From Lysinibacillus timonensis (lineage in GTDB: Bacteria > Bacillota > Bacilli > Bacillales_A > Planococcaceae), in assembly GCF_900291985.1 (NCBI RefSeq), contig NZ_LT985980.1:1928001-1992000 (forward strand): 64,000 bases of DNA, in the 5' to 3' direction. The translations under genes and the position numbers were made by a program. Shown in pieces: positions 8,889-17,567 of this stretch (position 1 is the stretch's first letter; each line of letters opens with the position of its first letter). Under the pieces are notes generated by a model. That model made no database searches and was not told the origin of the DNA. It saw only the letters and a program-made list of their open reading frames with translations.

Positions 8889-8935
8889 ACTAAAAAAGAC
8901 AGTACAGAAATTTAAGCTTTCTGTACTGTCTTCTT
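8889..8935 (-). terminator. Terminator of the MFS exporter gene (intron target)
   Basis: Perfect 14-bp stem AGACAGTACAGAAA/TTTCTGTACTGTCT (8897-8931) with a 7-nt loop, followed on the minus strand by five to six T. The group II intron begins three bases after the T-run, at 8888. Confidence 0.9.
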
Positions 8936-8947
8936 TTAAATGAACAG

Positions 8948-10411
8948 TTAATGACTACTACTCGTATTAATAACACGTTTCAAGAACAATGACAGTATAA
9001 AGGCAATAATTGAGAATAATGTGGCAACTAAGAAGGCTGTTTGAATTCCCTCTAGTAGTGCTTGTGATTCAATCGCCTTCATTACCTCTTCAGTTAATGT
9101 GCCCTTTACCGTTGCTTCCATTGCTAAACTCTCTCCAACGTCAGCAGATTTCCCGTACATGACTGCAATTAATACTGCTGTACCAATTGCACCGGCAACT
9201 TGTTGAATAGTGTTATTCGAAGCTGTACCATGAGGATATAGCTGTTTTGTTAATGAGTTTAACCCATTTGTCATGATGGGCATCATAACAAGAGAAATAC
9301 CAAATGATCTAATTGTATAGACAGAAACTATATATAAGTAAGTCGAATCCATTTGTAATGTTGATAAAAAGTAAGTTGATATAACGGTGATGATTAACCC
9401 AGTCATTGCTAATGGTTTTGGTCCGTATTTATCAAATAATTTACCTGTGATTGGCGACATGATTGCCATAACCAGTGCACCCGGTAAAAGCATTAAACCT
9501 GAAACAAAAGGTTCAATTCCACGAACACTTTGTACATAGGCTGGAGTTAAAATCATCCCACCCATCAATGACATCGCTAACACTGCATTAATAACTGAAG
9601 ATAAAGCATACATCGGTGATTTGAAAATCCCCATATTTAATACTGGATTTTCAAGCTTTATTTGACGAAGGACAAACAGAATAACCCCAATAAGTCCAAT
9701 TACTAATGTAGAAATAACAATTGGATCTGACCACCCATCTTCCCCAGCTGAACTAAACCCGTAAAGAAGTCCACCAAAACCTATTGTTGATAGGACTAAA
9801 GAAAAATAGTCTAATGTTACTTTTCTTGTAGGTAACACGTTTTCTAGTTTCCAAAAACTTAAGATGATACTAATTACTGCAAAAGGAAGAATCATTGTAA
9901 ACAATATACGCCAATCATAATGCTCTACAATATAACCTGACAATGTTGGCCCAATCGCAGGGGCTGAAATCATTACTAACCCAAACATCCCCATTGCAGC
10001 TCCGCGCTTTTCTACAGGGAAACTAATTAACATAACGTTCATTAATAAAGGACCCATAAATGCAGCACCTACTGCTTGTAGCATACGACCAACTAGAAGG
10101 ATACTAAATACAGGTGCCATTGCTGCTAGCAAAGTACCTAATGTAAAAATAATCGTAGAAATAATAAATAATGGTCTAGTATTATAACGTGTTATAAAAT
10201 ACGCTGATGCGGGAATTAGGATACCACTCACTAACATATAACCATTCGCTAACCATTGTACCGTTGTATAATTGACTCCTAAGTCATTCATAATTGTAGG
10301 AAGTGCAACATTGAGTAAAGTATTATTTAAGAAAGCAACAAAAGCGCCCACAAATAGTATAGCTATCATTAAATAAGGGGGCTTTTGTACTTGTTGTTGT
10401 TCTGTATTCAT
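8948..10411 (-). CDS. MFS multidrug exporter, DHA2 (EmrB/QacA-LmrB) family, 14 TM
   Basis: A 487-residue polytopic membrane protein with about 14 hydrophobic segments, the size and layout of DHA2 drug:proton antiporters. Recognisable family features are the N-terminal TLLNVALPTI and WLANGYML, and GRMLQAVGAAFMGPLL in the TM4-5 region. It is divergently transcribed from a TetR-type regulator across a 175-bp gap holding two related 15-bp operator-like sites. The arrangement resembles lmrB-lmrA of B. subtilis. It probably exports lipophilic drugs under repression by the neighbour; the substrate is unknown. Its terminator carries the group II intron. Confidence 0.9.
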   Translation of the reverse strand: MNTEQQQVQKPPYLMIAILFVGAFVAFLNNTLLNVALPTIMNDLGVNYTTVQWLANGYMLVSGILIPASAYFITRYNTRPLFIISTIIFTLGTLLAAMAPVFSILLVGRMLQAVGAAFMGPLLMNVMLISFPVEKRGAAMGMFGLVMISAPAIGPTLSGYIVEHYDWRILFTMILPFAVISIILSFWKLENVLPTRKVTLDYFSLVLSTIGFGGLLYGFSSAGEDGWSDPIVISTLVIGLIGVILFVLRQIKLENPVLNMGIFKSPMYALSSVINAVLAMSLMGGMILTPAYVQSVRGIEPFVSGLMLLPGALVMAIMSPITGKLFDKYGPKPLAMTGLIITVISTYFLSTLQMDSTYLYIVSVYTIRSFGISLVMMPIMTNGLNSLTKQLYPHGTASNNTIQQVAGAIGTAVLIAVMYGKSADVGESLAMEATVKGTLTEEVMKAIESQALLEGIQTAFLVATLFSIIAFILSLFLKRVINTSSSH

Positions 10412-10464
10412 TTTTTATATTTTCACTCTTTCTTTTAGACTTTTGATTTGGATGAAACTAATTT

Positions 10465-10479
10465 TATACCGTTAGTCTA
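10465..10479. promoter_or_regulatory. Candidate TetR-family operator near the exporter promoter
   Basis: On the minus strand the site reads TAGACTAACGGTATA. It matches 12 of 15 positions of the operator at 10539-10553. It lies between the -35-like TTGAAA and the -10-like TATAAA facing the exporter gene, where repressor binding would block transcription. Confidence 0.55.
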
Positions 10480-10515
10480 TTTTTTTCAAGAATTTAATTT
10501 ACCATTATTGAATCG

Positions 10516-10553
10516 TTGAAATGTAAGTGTTTTCAATTTATACTCATGGTATA
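10516..10553 (+). promoter_or_regulatory. TetR gene promoter with overlapping operator palindrome
   Basis: TTGAAA (10516-10521) and TATACT (10539-10544) are separated by 17 bp, a good sigma-A promoter. The -10 box is part of the palindrome TATACTCATGGTATA (10539-10553), five-base arms around five bases. Binding there would give autorepression. Confidence 0.65.
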
Positions 10554-10586
10554 ATTATATAATAAAAAAAGTAACCAGGTGAGGAA

Positions 10587-11486
10587 ATGAATAATCGCAA
10601 ACGCCAAATTATCAATGCTGCTCGTAAATTATTTATTGAAAAAGGATTTACCGATACTTCTATTATGGACATTATTGCAGCCGCTAATATATCAAAAGGG
10701 ACATTCTATAATCACTTTTCCGCTAAAAGTGAATGTCTTATCGCTATTTTGGAAGAATCTAGGGAGGAGGCCAATAATCGCCGATATGAAGTTGCAATGA
10801 ATCGCGATCCTTCAGATATGAATGTACTTATTGAACAAATTACTTTACTCCTAAACGTCAATAGGGAGCGAAATTTAGTTCAAATTTTTGAGTCCATTAC
10901 AGGAAATACTGATCAAGAAATAAAAGAAGTACTGCAAAAACAGCTACTGCGCGAAATTGACTGGTTAGCTAATCGATTTGTAGACGTATTTGGCAATGAA
11001 GCAAGGAGCATCTCCTATGAATGTGCAGTATATGCAATTGGAATGATGCATCAATCTCTACGCATCATGTCAATTGCAACTGGAGAAATCACTTCTCCTA
11101 AAACCGTCATAGCGACAATTTTAAAAAATATAGAATACCTTGTCCCACATTTGTTAGATAATCATGAATCGTTCTTTACCAATGACGTCATACAAGCTTT
11201 GCGACATAAAGTCGAAGTAAAACCTGTCAATAAAGATCTTCTAGTGACACAATTAAAAGGATTTATAGAAAATCTAACTGAAGATGATTCTAAAAAAGGA
11301 TTAGAATATGCAAACTTTTTATTAAATGAATTAGTCAACCCAACAGTAAACGATACAATCTTTGAAGCCGTTTTATCAGCATTTAATCGTTCCTATAACA
11401 ACTCCCCGCATGAAGCTGAAGCACATGAAATTTCCATCTATATGTGGCGGTATTTAGATTATAGAAAGACACAACTCGACCAATAA
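10587..11486 (+). CDS. TetR/AcrR-family transcriptional regulator
   Basis: The N-terminal 60 residues form a TetR helix-turn-helix (AARKLFIEKGFTDTSIMDIIAAANISKGTFYNHF). The long C-terminal ligand and dimer domain brings the total to 299 residues, which is larger than the usual 190-220. It faces the MFS exporter divergently. Two 15-bp related sites in the intergenic region suggest that it represses both itself and the exporter and is released by an exporter substrate. Ribosome site GGTGAGG lies just before the ATG. The stop codon falls within the terminator hairpin. Confidence 0.9.
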   Translation: MNNRKRQIINAARKLFIEKGFTDTSIMDIIAAANISKGTFYNHFSAKSECLIAILEESREEANNRRYEVAMNRDPSDMNVLIEQITLLLNVNRERNLVQIFESITGNTDQEIKEVLQKQLLREIDWLANRFVDVFGNEARSISYECAVYAIGMMHQSLRIMSIATGEITSPKTVIATILKNIEYLVPHLLDNHESFFTNDVIQALRHKVEVKPVNKDLLVTQLKGFIENLTEDDSKKGLEYANFLLNELVNPTVNDTIFEAVLSAFNRSYNNSPHEAEAHEISIYMWRYLDYRKTQLDQ

Positions 11487-11508
11487 TAGGTCGAGTTGTG
11501 TTCTTTTT
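11471..11508 (+). terminator. Terminator of the TetR gene
   Basis: Perfect 11-bp stem ACAACTCGACC/GGTCGAGTTGT (11471-11499), 7-nt loop, then GTTCTTTTT. It overlaps the TetR stop codon. Confidence 0.85.
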
Positions 11509-11574
11509 CATTTCATTTTCCAAAAGGTAGATCATGAAAATTGATCCTTTTGCTTTCCATTTCATCTACCATAT

Positions 11575-12027
11575 TTAACTCTCTTTATCATTCCGATGCT
11601 TATCTAAATCTTTATCAAATTCCTCCGAAAATTCGGTTTGTAATTGTCGATTTACCGGCGTAAAATTAGCTGTTTGTTCAACATTTGTGAATACATGGTC
11701 CCTTAAATATCGATGGTAATATAACTCGCCTCCCCAAATAAACAAGGAAGCTAGGAATGCTGCAGATAATAATGATATGTTATCGTCAAATAAGTATCCC
11801 CCTAATGCCCAAACAATTAAAAAGGCTAGAGCTAAATCAGTTACCGCAGCTAACACGTTACCCATCTTAGGAAGTAGGAACATATCTCCTACAAAAGCGA
11901 TAAGCGTTAATACCGTACCGATCACAAATATATCTCCGAAGGAAACATTAAAAAATAAACCTAAGACCACCCATAATACACCTATCGTCATCACTAGTTT
12001 AATAAAAAATGCCTTTGTATACTTCAT
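11575..12027 (-). CDS. YndM-like membrane protein (DUF2512)
   Basis: A small membrane protein of about 150 residues with four hydrophobic segments and a charged C-terminal tail (QLQTEFSEEFDKDLDKHRNDKES). The pattern matches Bacillus YndM/DUF2512 proteins, whose function is unknown. The frame is open up to 12093, but the start at 12027 (MKYTKAFFIKLV) has a ribosome site (AAAGGAAG) nine bases upstream and removes a hydrophilic extension unlike the family. It is transcribed convergently with the TetR gene. Confidence 0.75.
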   Translation of the reverse strand: MKYTKAFFIKLVMTIGVLWVVLGLFFNVSFGDIFVIGTVLTLIAFVGDMFLLPKMGNVLAAVTDLALAFLIVWALGGYLFDDNISLLSAAFLASLFIWGGELYYHRYLRDHVFTNVEQTANFTPVNRQLQTEFSEEFDKDLDKHRNDKES

Positions 12028-12211
12028 GTACAAGTTCTTCCTTTCACCATTTGCTTTATCAGTAGGTTTTCCCATTATGAAACCTTCATACATTAAGAAA
12101 ACATTGAATGCTTAAATATATATTTGAAACTAAATAATTAATTTCACTCTATTATCGTATAATTAAATGTAAGAATATTCTGCAACAATACATGTGAAAT
12201 GGGGATTTTGA

Positions 12212-12634
12212 TTGGGATACTCAAATAAAGAAATCAATCTTTTAGATGTTGTCACTTTAGGAAAGACCCCTCCTAACTGCGATACAACTTTACAAATCCA
12301 GGCTACCTACGCCGAATCTGGAGTTGCACGTGGAATTTGGACGGTTGATGATCAATTTATGAATGGTAATGGAGTTGCTATGGGGGGATTTGTTGCTTCA
12401 GCTGCAGATATCATAATGGCTTATGCTATTGCATCCAAACTTTCTTCGGATCAAACTTTTGCTTCCATTGATTTACATACAACCTTCCATAGACCTGTAT
12501 TGCAAGGACAAGTAGATATTGAGGCAAAAGTTGAACGCATGGGGAATAAAATATGTTATATAATAGCTGACTTGTTCCAAAATAACAAAAAAGTATCGAG
12601 TGTTGTTTCATCAGTTATGATTATTCCTAAATAA
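12212..12634 (+). CDS. PaaI-family hotdog-fold thioesterase
   Basis: A 140-residue single hotdog domain. The helix-start region GNGVAMGGFVASAADIIMAYAI corresponds to the PaaI/YdiI HGG..AxxAD motif, but the catalytic-site histidine is replaced (AMGGFV), so activity is uncertain. The C-terminal strands (IEAKVERMGNKICYIIADLFQNNKKVSSV) are typical. The start is a TTG with GGGG seven bases upstream. It stands alone between convergent and divergent neighbours and ends in a bidirectional terminator. The substrate is unknown. Confidence 0.75.
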   Translation: MGYSNKEINLLDVVTLGKTPPNCDTTLQIQATYAESGVARGIWTVDDQFMNGNGVAMGGFVASAADIIMAYAIASKLSSDQTFASIDLHTTFHRPVLQGQVDIEAKVERMGNKICYIIADLFQNNKKVSSVVSSVMIIPK

Positions 12635-12637
12635 TAT

Positions 12638-12688
12638 TAAAAAAGCCCAATTTCTCAAACATTTAAGAAAAATTGGGCTACTTTTTTA
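12638..12688. terminator. Bidirectional terminator between thioesterase and E2 gene
   Basis: Stem AGCCCAATTT/AAATTGGGCT (12644-12679), with T-runs after it on both strands. It serves the plus-strand thioesterase and the minus-strand E1-E2 operon. Confidence 0.85.
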
Positions 12689-13924
12689 TGCCAGTTCTAA
12701 GAAAAATAAAGTTGGCGACTCGATTAGTTGTTTAAAACGATTGGTGAAGGCAACTGCAGTACCACCGTCAGCAACTCGATGATCGAAAGTCATTGATATA
12801 TTCATTATTGAGCGAATAATGATTTCATCTTGTTCATTAACGACTGGCATTTTCTTCGTCTTATGGAATGCCATTAACCCTGTTTCAGGATAATTAATAA
12901 TTGGAGTGGCGCCGATACTGCCTAATGGTCCTACATTACTAATTGTAAACGTACTACCCGTCATTTCTTGTATCGATACTTTGCCTTCCTGAACACGTTT
13001 AGTTAGCGCTTTCATTTCCTCATGAATTTGTTTGACTGACTTTTGATGTACATTGTGTAGTACAGGGACAATTAACCCTTGTTTGGTATCCGTAGCAAGA
13101 CCTACATGAACAACTTTCTCTAAACGGATTACTTCATTTTCCTCATCAAGTTTTGCATTAAAAATTGGGAATTCCTCTAACGCGATTGCTAACGCTTTAA
13201 TGAAAAATGCAACAACGGAAATATTAACATCTAATGAATTCAAATCTTTCTTTAGTGTAAGCAAATTTGTCATATCCACTTCTTCAAAGTGTGTAACATG
13301 CGGTATCGTAAATAAGGATTTTGTCATCTTTTTCGCAATCGCTTTACGAATTCCTTTAAATGGGATAGTTACTAACTCAGCCTCCTGCACTTGTACTTCT
13401 AAGCGTAAATTTTCATGTTCAGACTTAATTACATTATCAATAGAGGCTTTTTGCTGATTCAAATATCGGTAAATATCCTCCTCCAATACCCTGCCTGCCG
13501 GTCCAGAACCTTTCACTAACGTGATATCCACATCATGTTCTCTTGCTACTTTTCTTGTATAAGGCGAAGCTATTACTACACCTATTCTACTTATTGGTGT
13601 ATTAACTGAAACATTTTTTGCCGTTTGAGCAGATTCGTTAGTAACAGGTCCCTCTGTGCTAATGTTCTTTATTTCTTTTGTCGCATTATTCTCATCCTCA
13701 ATAATCAATAAAGTAGTACCTACTGTAATTGTCGTTCCAGGTTCAATTAAAATTTCATTTACCACACCTGCTGTTGGAGATGGTAACTCCGCAACCATCT
13801 TTTCTGTTTGTACTTCGACTAAAGGTTGGTCAACTGAAACCCGATCCCCCTTTTTAACCAAATAAGTGAGAATCTCTCCCTCGTGCATACCCTCACCGAC
13901 ATCATGTAATTTGACTTCAACCAT
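12686..13924 (-). CDS. 2-oxo-acid dehydrogenase complex E2, dihydrolipoamide acyltransferase
   Basis: The acyltransferase core of a 2-oxo-acid dehydrogenase complex. Domain order: one lipoyl domain (about 1-75, lipoylated lysine in TEKMVAE), an alanine/threonine-poor linker, a peripheral-subunit-binding domain (about 116-150, SPYTRKVAREH...GRVLEEDI), and the catalytic domain with DHRVADGG (about residue 375) as the HxxxDG active site. It is last in an E1a-E1b-E2 operon, 12 bp after E1b. No E3 gene follows, so dihydrolipoamide dehydrogenase must be supplied from elsewhere. The substrate, branched-chain 2-oxo acids or pyruvate, cannot be decided by sight. Confidence 0.9.
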   Translation of the reverse strand: MVEVKLHDVGEGMHEGEILTYLVKKGDRVSVDQPLVEVQTEKMVAELPSPTAGVVNEILIEPGTTITVGTTLLIIEDENNATKEIKNISTEGPVTNESAQTAKNVSVNTPISRIGVVIASPYTRKVAREHDVDITLVKGSGPAGRVLEEDIYRYLNQQKASIDNVIKSEHENLRLEVQVQEAELVTIPFKGIRKAIAKKMTKSLFTIPHVTHFEEVDMTNLLTLKKDLNSLDVNISVVAFFIKALAIALEEFPIFNAKLDEENEVIRLEKVVHVGLATDTKQGLIVPVLHNVHQKSVKQIHEEMKALTKRVQEGKVSIQEMTGSTFTISNVGPLGSIGATPIINYPETGLMAFHKTKKMPVVNEQDEIIIRSIMNISMTFDHRVADGGTAVAFTNRFKQLIESPTLFFLELA

Positions 13925-13936
13925 TTCCTACACCCC

Positions 13937-14914
13937 TTAGAAGTAGATTACCTTTTCAATCGCTTCCTTCACTCGATTTGGTGTTGGTAAATAATGATCC
14001 TCTAGAGCAAAGAAAGGTACATGTACATCGGCACCTGTCACACGTTGAATGGGTGCCTTCATATATAGAAACGAAGTATCATTAATAATTGAAATAATGT
14101 CATTACCTAAACCACCAGTTGCGTGAGCTTCGTGTACAATAACACATCGGCCAGTTTTTTGGACTGATTCTGCAATGATGTCCTTATCAATTGGATACAG
14201 TGTACGTAAATCAATGATTTCGCAACTAATCCCACTTTTCTCTGCCTCTTCAACAGCTTTTTCAATCACTGGCATCATTGCACCCCAACCAATGATGGTT
14301 ACTTCGTTTCCTTCTTTACGCTTCACTCCTTTACCAATTTCTAAAGTATATTTGCCCTCCGGTACTTCACCACGTACAGAACGGTATAATTTCAATGACT
14401 CTAAAAACAACACAGGATCTGGATCCTCTATTGCAGATATGAGAAGTCCCTTTGCATCATATGGAGTAGAAGGACAAACTACTTTTATTCCGGGCATATG
14501 TGTAAATAATGCCTCTGTACTATCTGAATGTATTTCTGGAGCACGTACACCTGCACCATACGGGGCTCTAATTACAATAGGAGCGGTAAATGCGCCCTTT
14601 GTACGGTATCTCATTCGTGTTGCATGAGTCATAATTTGCTCATATGCTGGATATATAAAACCCATAAATTGTATTTCTGCAATCGGTAACAATCCGTTCA
14701 TTGCCATTCCAATAGAAGTACCAATAATCCCAGATTCACTCAAAGGAGTGTCGATAACCCGATCTTCTCCGAATTCCTCCTGTAGTCCATCCGTTGCGCG
14801 AAAGACACCACCATTTTTGCCAACATCCTCACCAAGCACAAGAACCTCATCGCGTTCCCTTAGCATTGTTCGCAACCCATCTGTTACTGCCTGAATTAAC
14901 GTTAATGATGGCAT
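13937..14914 (-). CDS. 2-oxo-acid dehydrogenase E1 component, beta subunit
   Basis: The beta subunit of thiamine-diphosphate-dependent decarboxylating dehydrogenase E1. It binds the ThDP aminopyrimidine and closes the active site with E1 alpha. Family landmarks are LGEDVGKNGGVFRATDGL near residue 28-45, DTPLSESGIIG, and the C-terminal VIVHEAHATGGLGNDI. Length is 325, as usual. It overlaps the end of the E1 alpha gene by 13 bp, indicating translational coupling and equimolar subunits. Ribosome site GAGAGGTG precedes the ATG. Confidence 0.92.
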   Translation of the reverse strand: MPSLTLIQAVTDGLRTMLRERDEVLVLGEDVGKNGGVFRATDGLQEEFGEDRVIDTPLSESGIIGTSIGMAMNGLLPIAEIQFMGFIYPAYEQIMTHATRMRYRTKGAFTAPIVIRAPYGAGVRAPEIHSDSTEALFTHMPGIKVVCPSTPYDAKGLLISAIEDPDPVLFLESLKLYRSVRGEVPEGKYTLEIGKGVKRKEGNEVTIIGWGAMMPVIEKAVEEAEKSGISCEIIDLRTLYPIDKDIIAESVQKTGRCVIVHEAHATGGLGNDIISIINDTSFLYMKAPIQRVTGADVHVPFFALEDHYLPTPNRVKEAIEKVIYF

Positions 14915-15984
14915 GATACTTCACCTCTCAAATGTGTAAGATATGCATCCTTTTGCTCTTTAATTGTCCACGTCGGTTCAGCAAAAATATGATCAAATAG
15001 ATCGTTTACATTTGGGGGCTGCATGTTTTCCAAATCGATGACTGCCTGGTTAATTTCATCATTCACTTCCTTTTCAACTTGCAATACCCAACTCTCATCC
15101 CAATAATGATAGTTTTTCATAAACTTCTCAAGACGTGTAATTGGATCAAACTCACGACGTTTTTCGCTTTCCTCTTGGTCTCGATATTTGGTAGGATCAT
15201 CAGCAGTGGTATGAGCACCGTATCTCCAAGTTACTGCTTCTATTAATGTCGGTCCTTCATTATTTCGCGCCCTTTCTAATGCTTTTAACACTTCAAAATA
15301 AACGATAAAAACATCATTACCATCGATTCTGACCCCAGGTATGTCATAAGCAATCGATTTTTGGGCTATTGTTTTGGAGTTCATCTGCTTTTCTATTGGT
15401 ACGGAAATTGCATAACTATTATTTTGATTAAAAAATACAACGGGTGCCTTAAACACACTTGCAAAGTTCAACCCTTCATGAAAGTCACCTTCAGATGTGG
15501 CACCATCACCGAAATAACAAATGACTGCATTAGATGTTCCTTTCCGTTTTTCAGCCATAGCCACACCTGCAGCTAAAGGAAGCTGAGTTGCTATTGGAAC
15601 AGACGGCGGAACAATTCGTCTTCCCTTTGGGGGAATTCCGCCTTCTATTCTTCCTTTCCAGAATGCTAGTATCGTAGGAAGGGAATGGCCAAATGTAATA
15701 CTTGCGGCATGGTCTCGGTAAGTTGGAAACATCCAATCTGCTTCATTAAGGGCTAGTGCACTTCCGACTTGTGATGCTTCTTGCCCTTCAAACATCGCAT
15801 ATGTCCCAATTCGACCTTGACGCTGTAAATTCTTCGCCTTTCTATCAAAAGCTCTTACCCTTACTAAATGTCGGTAGAAGGTTAAAACTAATTCCTGAGA
15901 TATTTGATGTTTGAATGATTCCTGAACTAGATTCCCATCCTTATTAACAATTTGTTGTAGAGGGAATTGATGTTCATATCCCAT
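14902..15984 (-). CDS. 2-oxo-acid dehydrogenase E1 component, alpha subunit
   Basis: The alpha subunit of E1, which binds the ThDP diphosphate and magnesium. The ThDP motif runs from GDGATSEGDFHEG to NQNNSYA (about residues 165-195). The phosphorylation-loop equivalent is RYGAHTTADDPTKYR. At 360 residues, with an N-terminal arm, it is closer in size to PdhA than to the shorter BkdAA or AcoA. GAGGTGG precedes the ATG. It is the first gene of the operon. An Lrp/AsnC-type gene lies just upstream on the same strand, and Lrp-type BkdR controls branched-chain oxo-acid dehydrogenase in Pseudomonas, so a branched-chain role is plausible. Confidence 0.9.
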   Translation of the reverse strand: MGYEHQFPLQQIVNKDGNLVQESFKHQISQELVLTFYRHLVRVRAFDRKAKNLQRQGRIGTYAMFEGQEASQVGSALALNEADWMFPTYRDHAASITFGHSLPTILAFWKGRIEGGIPPKGRRIVPPSVPIATQLPLAAGVAMAEKRKGTSNAVICYFGDGATSEGDFHEGLNFASVFKAPVVFFNQNNSYAISVPIEKQMNSKTIAQKSIAYDIPGVRIDGNDVFIVYFEVLKALERARNNEGPTLIEAVTWRYGAHTTADDPTKYRDQEESEKRREFDPITRLEKFMKNYHYWDESWVLQVEKEVNDEINQAVIDLENMQPPNVNDLFDHIFAEPTWTIKEQKDAYLTHLRGEVSCHH

Positions 15985-16138
15985 TAAACCACCTCACCCT
16001 TATTTTATTTGAATTTTTTGATAATTATAGTACTTTTAGAAATTCTTCTACATAGCAAAAGGAATCATTTTTTATTCAATCATGAACAGCTTGAAACAAT
16101 TTCTCTACTTTTGTTTACAATTTGTTTTTAGGAAGGCA

Positions 16139-16175
16139 ATAAAAAAATCGACGTTCTATTGAAGGCCGATTTTAC
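16139..16175 (-). terminator. Terminator of the Lrp/AsnC gene
   Basis: Stem AAAATCG/CGATTTT (16144-16173) with an imperfect inner part, then seven T on the minus strand. It separates the regulator from the E1a gene. Confidence 0.6.
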
Positions 16176-16179
16176 AATT

Positions 16180-16632
16180 TTATTCAGTTTTGTATTCAAT
16201 AGAAGGGAGTATTTTTTTACTAGAGATTGGGGATTTCAGTACAATAGATGAATTGATGTTACCATATTTCAAGAGTTCATCACTTAACTTTCTGAGATGC
16301 TCCATATCATTCACTGCGACTTTTAGCAAATAATCAACCACTCCAGTAATTCTATGACACTCTATAATGTCTGGATGATCTACAATATAACTTTCAAATT
16401 CAGCATATGGCACTTTTACTTGACTAACTTGGATAAATAAGAGAAGATCCCGCCCTACCTTTCGGGGAGGCACAATAGCACTGATCTTGGAAATAATGCC
16501 CTTTTCCATTAGCCTTGTTAGGCGTTCTGTTACACTTGGTCGGCTTAATGAAAGTGCCTTTGATAGCTCACTAATTGTAATTCTTCCGTTATTTTGTAAT
16601 ATATCTAATAGTTGTATATCAATATTATCCAT
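16180..16632 (-). CDS. Lrp/AsnC-family transcriptional regulator
   Basis: An N-terminal winged helix (about 1-60, ISELSKALSLSRPSVTERLTRLMEKGII) is followed by an AsnC/RAM ligand-binding domain (about 70-140, with ECHRITGVVDYLLKV). Length is 150, as normal for the family. Its position directly upstream of the E1a-E1b-E2 genes suggests it senses an amino acid and controls that operon, like BkdR of Pseudomonas. A weak terminator between the two means separate transcripts. AT-rich imperfect palindromes upstream (about 16660-16720) could be its own binding sites. Confidence 0.88.
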   Translation of the reverse strand: MDNIDIQLLDILQNNGRITISELSKALSLSRPSVTERLTRLMEKGIISKISAIVPPRKVGRDLLLFIQVSQVKVPYAEFESYIVDHPDIIECHRITGVVDYLLKVAVNDMEHLRKLSDELLKYGNINSSIVLKSPISSKKILPSIEYKTE

Positions 16633-16771
16633 CTAATCCCATCCCCCCTTATTAAATTTTATTTACTCAGTATTTTAATTATAACTAAATAGAGTATTTA
16701 TTCTCAGCATTTACTTTATTTAATAAATAGGAAATCTATCATTTTAAAAATTTCTTAGTATTTCTCCATGA

Positions 16772-17182
16772 TTAGGAGACTTTAAGAAATCGGGGAATGA
16801 AAAACAAAGGATAAATCATTAATGCTAAATTAGGAATCCACCATGTAAGATCAAACTCCATGCGAATTGCCCAGTACGAAATGGCCATTAATCCTGAACA
16901 AAATGTAAGAACAAGTGAAATTAGTGCGGTCGATTTCCATTCCGAACGCCCTTTCTTATGCAAATAGATTGCACTCAAGCCTGTAATGGAAATGACCATA
17001 TCAAGGGGAAAAAAGGACCAGTTCCATGCGACTAAAATCGGATTTGTATAATCTGGATATGCATATTCGACGGGAATTAAGCTCATCGCAGTTGCACTGA
17101 AGTATAGAATAAAGGAAAAATCAATAACGAGAAAAAACCATTTTAACACATTCATCGATGGCTCTTTGTAAATAGAATCCAT
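16772..17182 (-). CDS. yvaD: YvaD-like membrane protein (DUF5360)
   Basis: A 136-residue membrane protein with four hydrophobic helices. Landmarks VAWNWSFFPLDMVISITGL and FWWIP-type (LTWWIPNLALMIYPLFF) match B. subtilis YvaD. Its ATG overlaps the last base of the SMR-gene stop codon (TAATG), so the two are translationally coupled. The same gene order, yvaF-yvaE-yvaD, exists in B. subtilis, which supports the assignment. It has no known activity. It may assist or modulate the small drug transporter. Confidence 0.78.
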   Translation of the reverse strand: MDSIYKEPSMNVLKWFFLVIDFSFILYFSATAMSLIPVEYAYPDYTNPILVAWNWSFFPLDMVISITGLSAIYLHKKGRSEWKSTALISLVLTFCSGLMAISYWAIRMEFDLTWWIPNLALMIYPLFFIPRFLKVS

Positions 17183-17562
17183 TATTTCACCTCCACTTCA
17201 TCTATCGTTTCGGCCTGCGTTTCTTTGTGTACCTTATTGCCATCAGGTTGTTCACTTATATTGAGCAAGATTACTCCTACAATAATCAACATAATGGCAC
17301 TTGCCTTCATGAGGGTTAATGTTTCTTTAAAAAAGAAATAACCGATAATAGCTATTGCGGCCGTCCCGATACCTGACCAGATAGCATAAGCAATACTAAC
17401 TGGAATCGTTTTTAAAGAAAAATTCAAGCTAACAAATGCTAGTATGTAAAATAGAATCATCAACAAAGAAGGAATTCCTTTTGTAAACCCATGTGATAAT
17501 TTCATCGAAACAGTACCTACAATTTCAAATACAATAGCGAGAGTTAAATAAAGCCAATGCAT
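17182..17562 (-). CDS. yvaE: SMR-family small multidrug transporter (YvaE-like)
   Basis: A four-TM small multidrug resistance protein of about 105 core residues plus a hydrophilic tail of some 20. The SMR signature glutamate lies in TM1 (LAIVFEIVGTVSMKLSHGF), followed by SIAYAIWSGIGTAAIAIIGY. Such proteins act as dimers that exchange protons for cationic drugs or guanidinium-like compounds. The gene sits between its TetR regulator (5-bp gap) and yvaD (1-bp overlap) in one operon. Ribosome site AAAGGAG lies eight bases before the ATG. Confidence 0.88.
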   Translation of the reverse strand: MHWLYLTLAIVFEIVGTVSMKLSHGFTKGIPSLLMILFYILAFVSLNFSLKTIPVSIAYAIWSGIGTAAIAIIGYFFFKETLTLMKASAIMLIIVGVILLNISEQPDGNKVHKETQAETIDEVEVK

Positions 17563-17567
17563 TTACA

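Noticed and set aside
11522..11555. Second terminator between the TetR and YndM-like genes
   Set aside because: The CAAAAGG...CCTTTTG hairpin has a bulged stem and no T-run on either strand.
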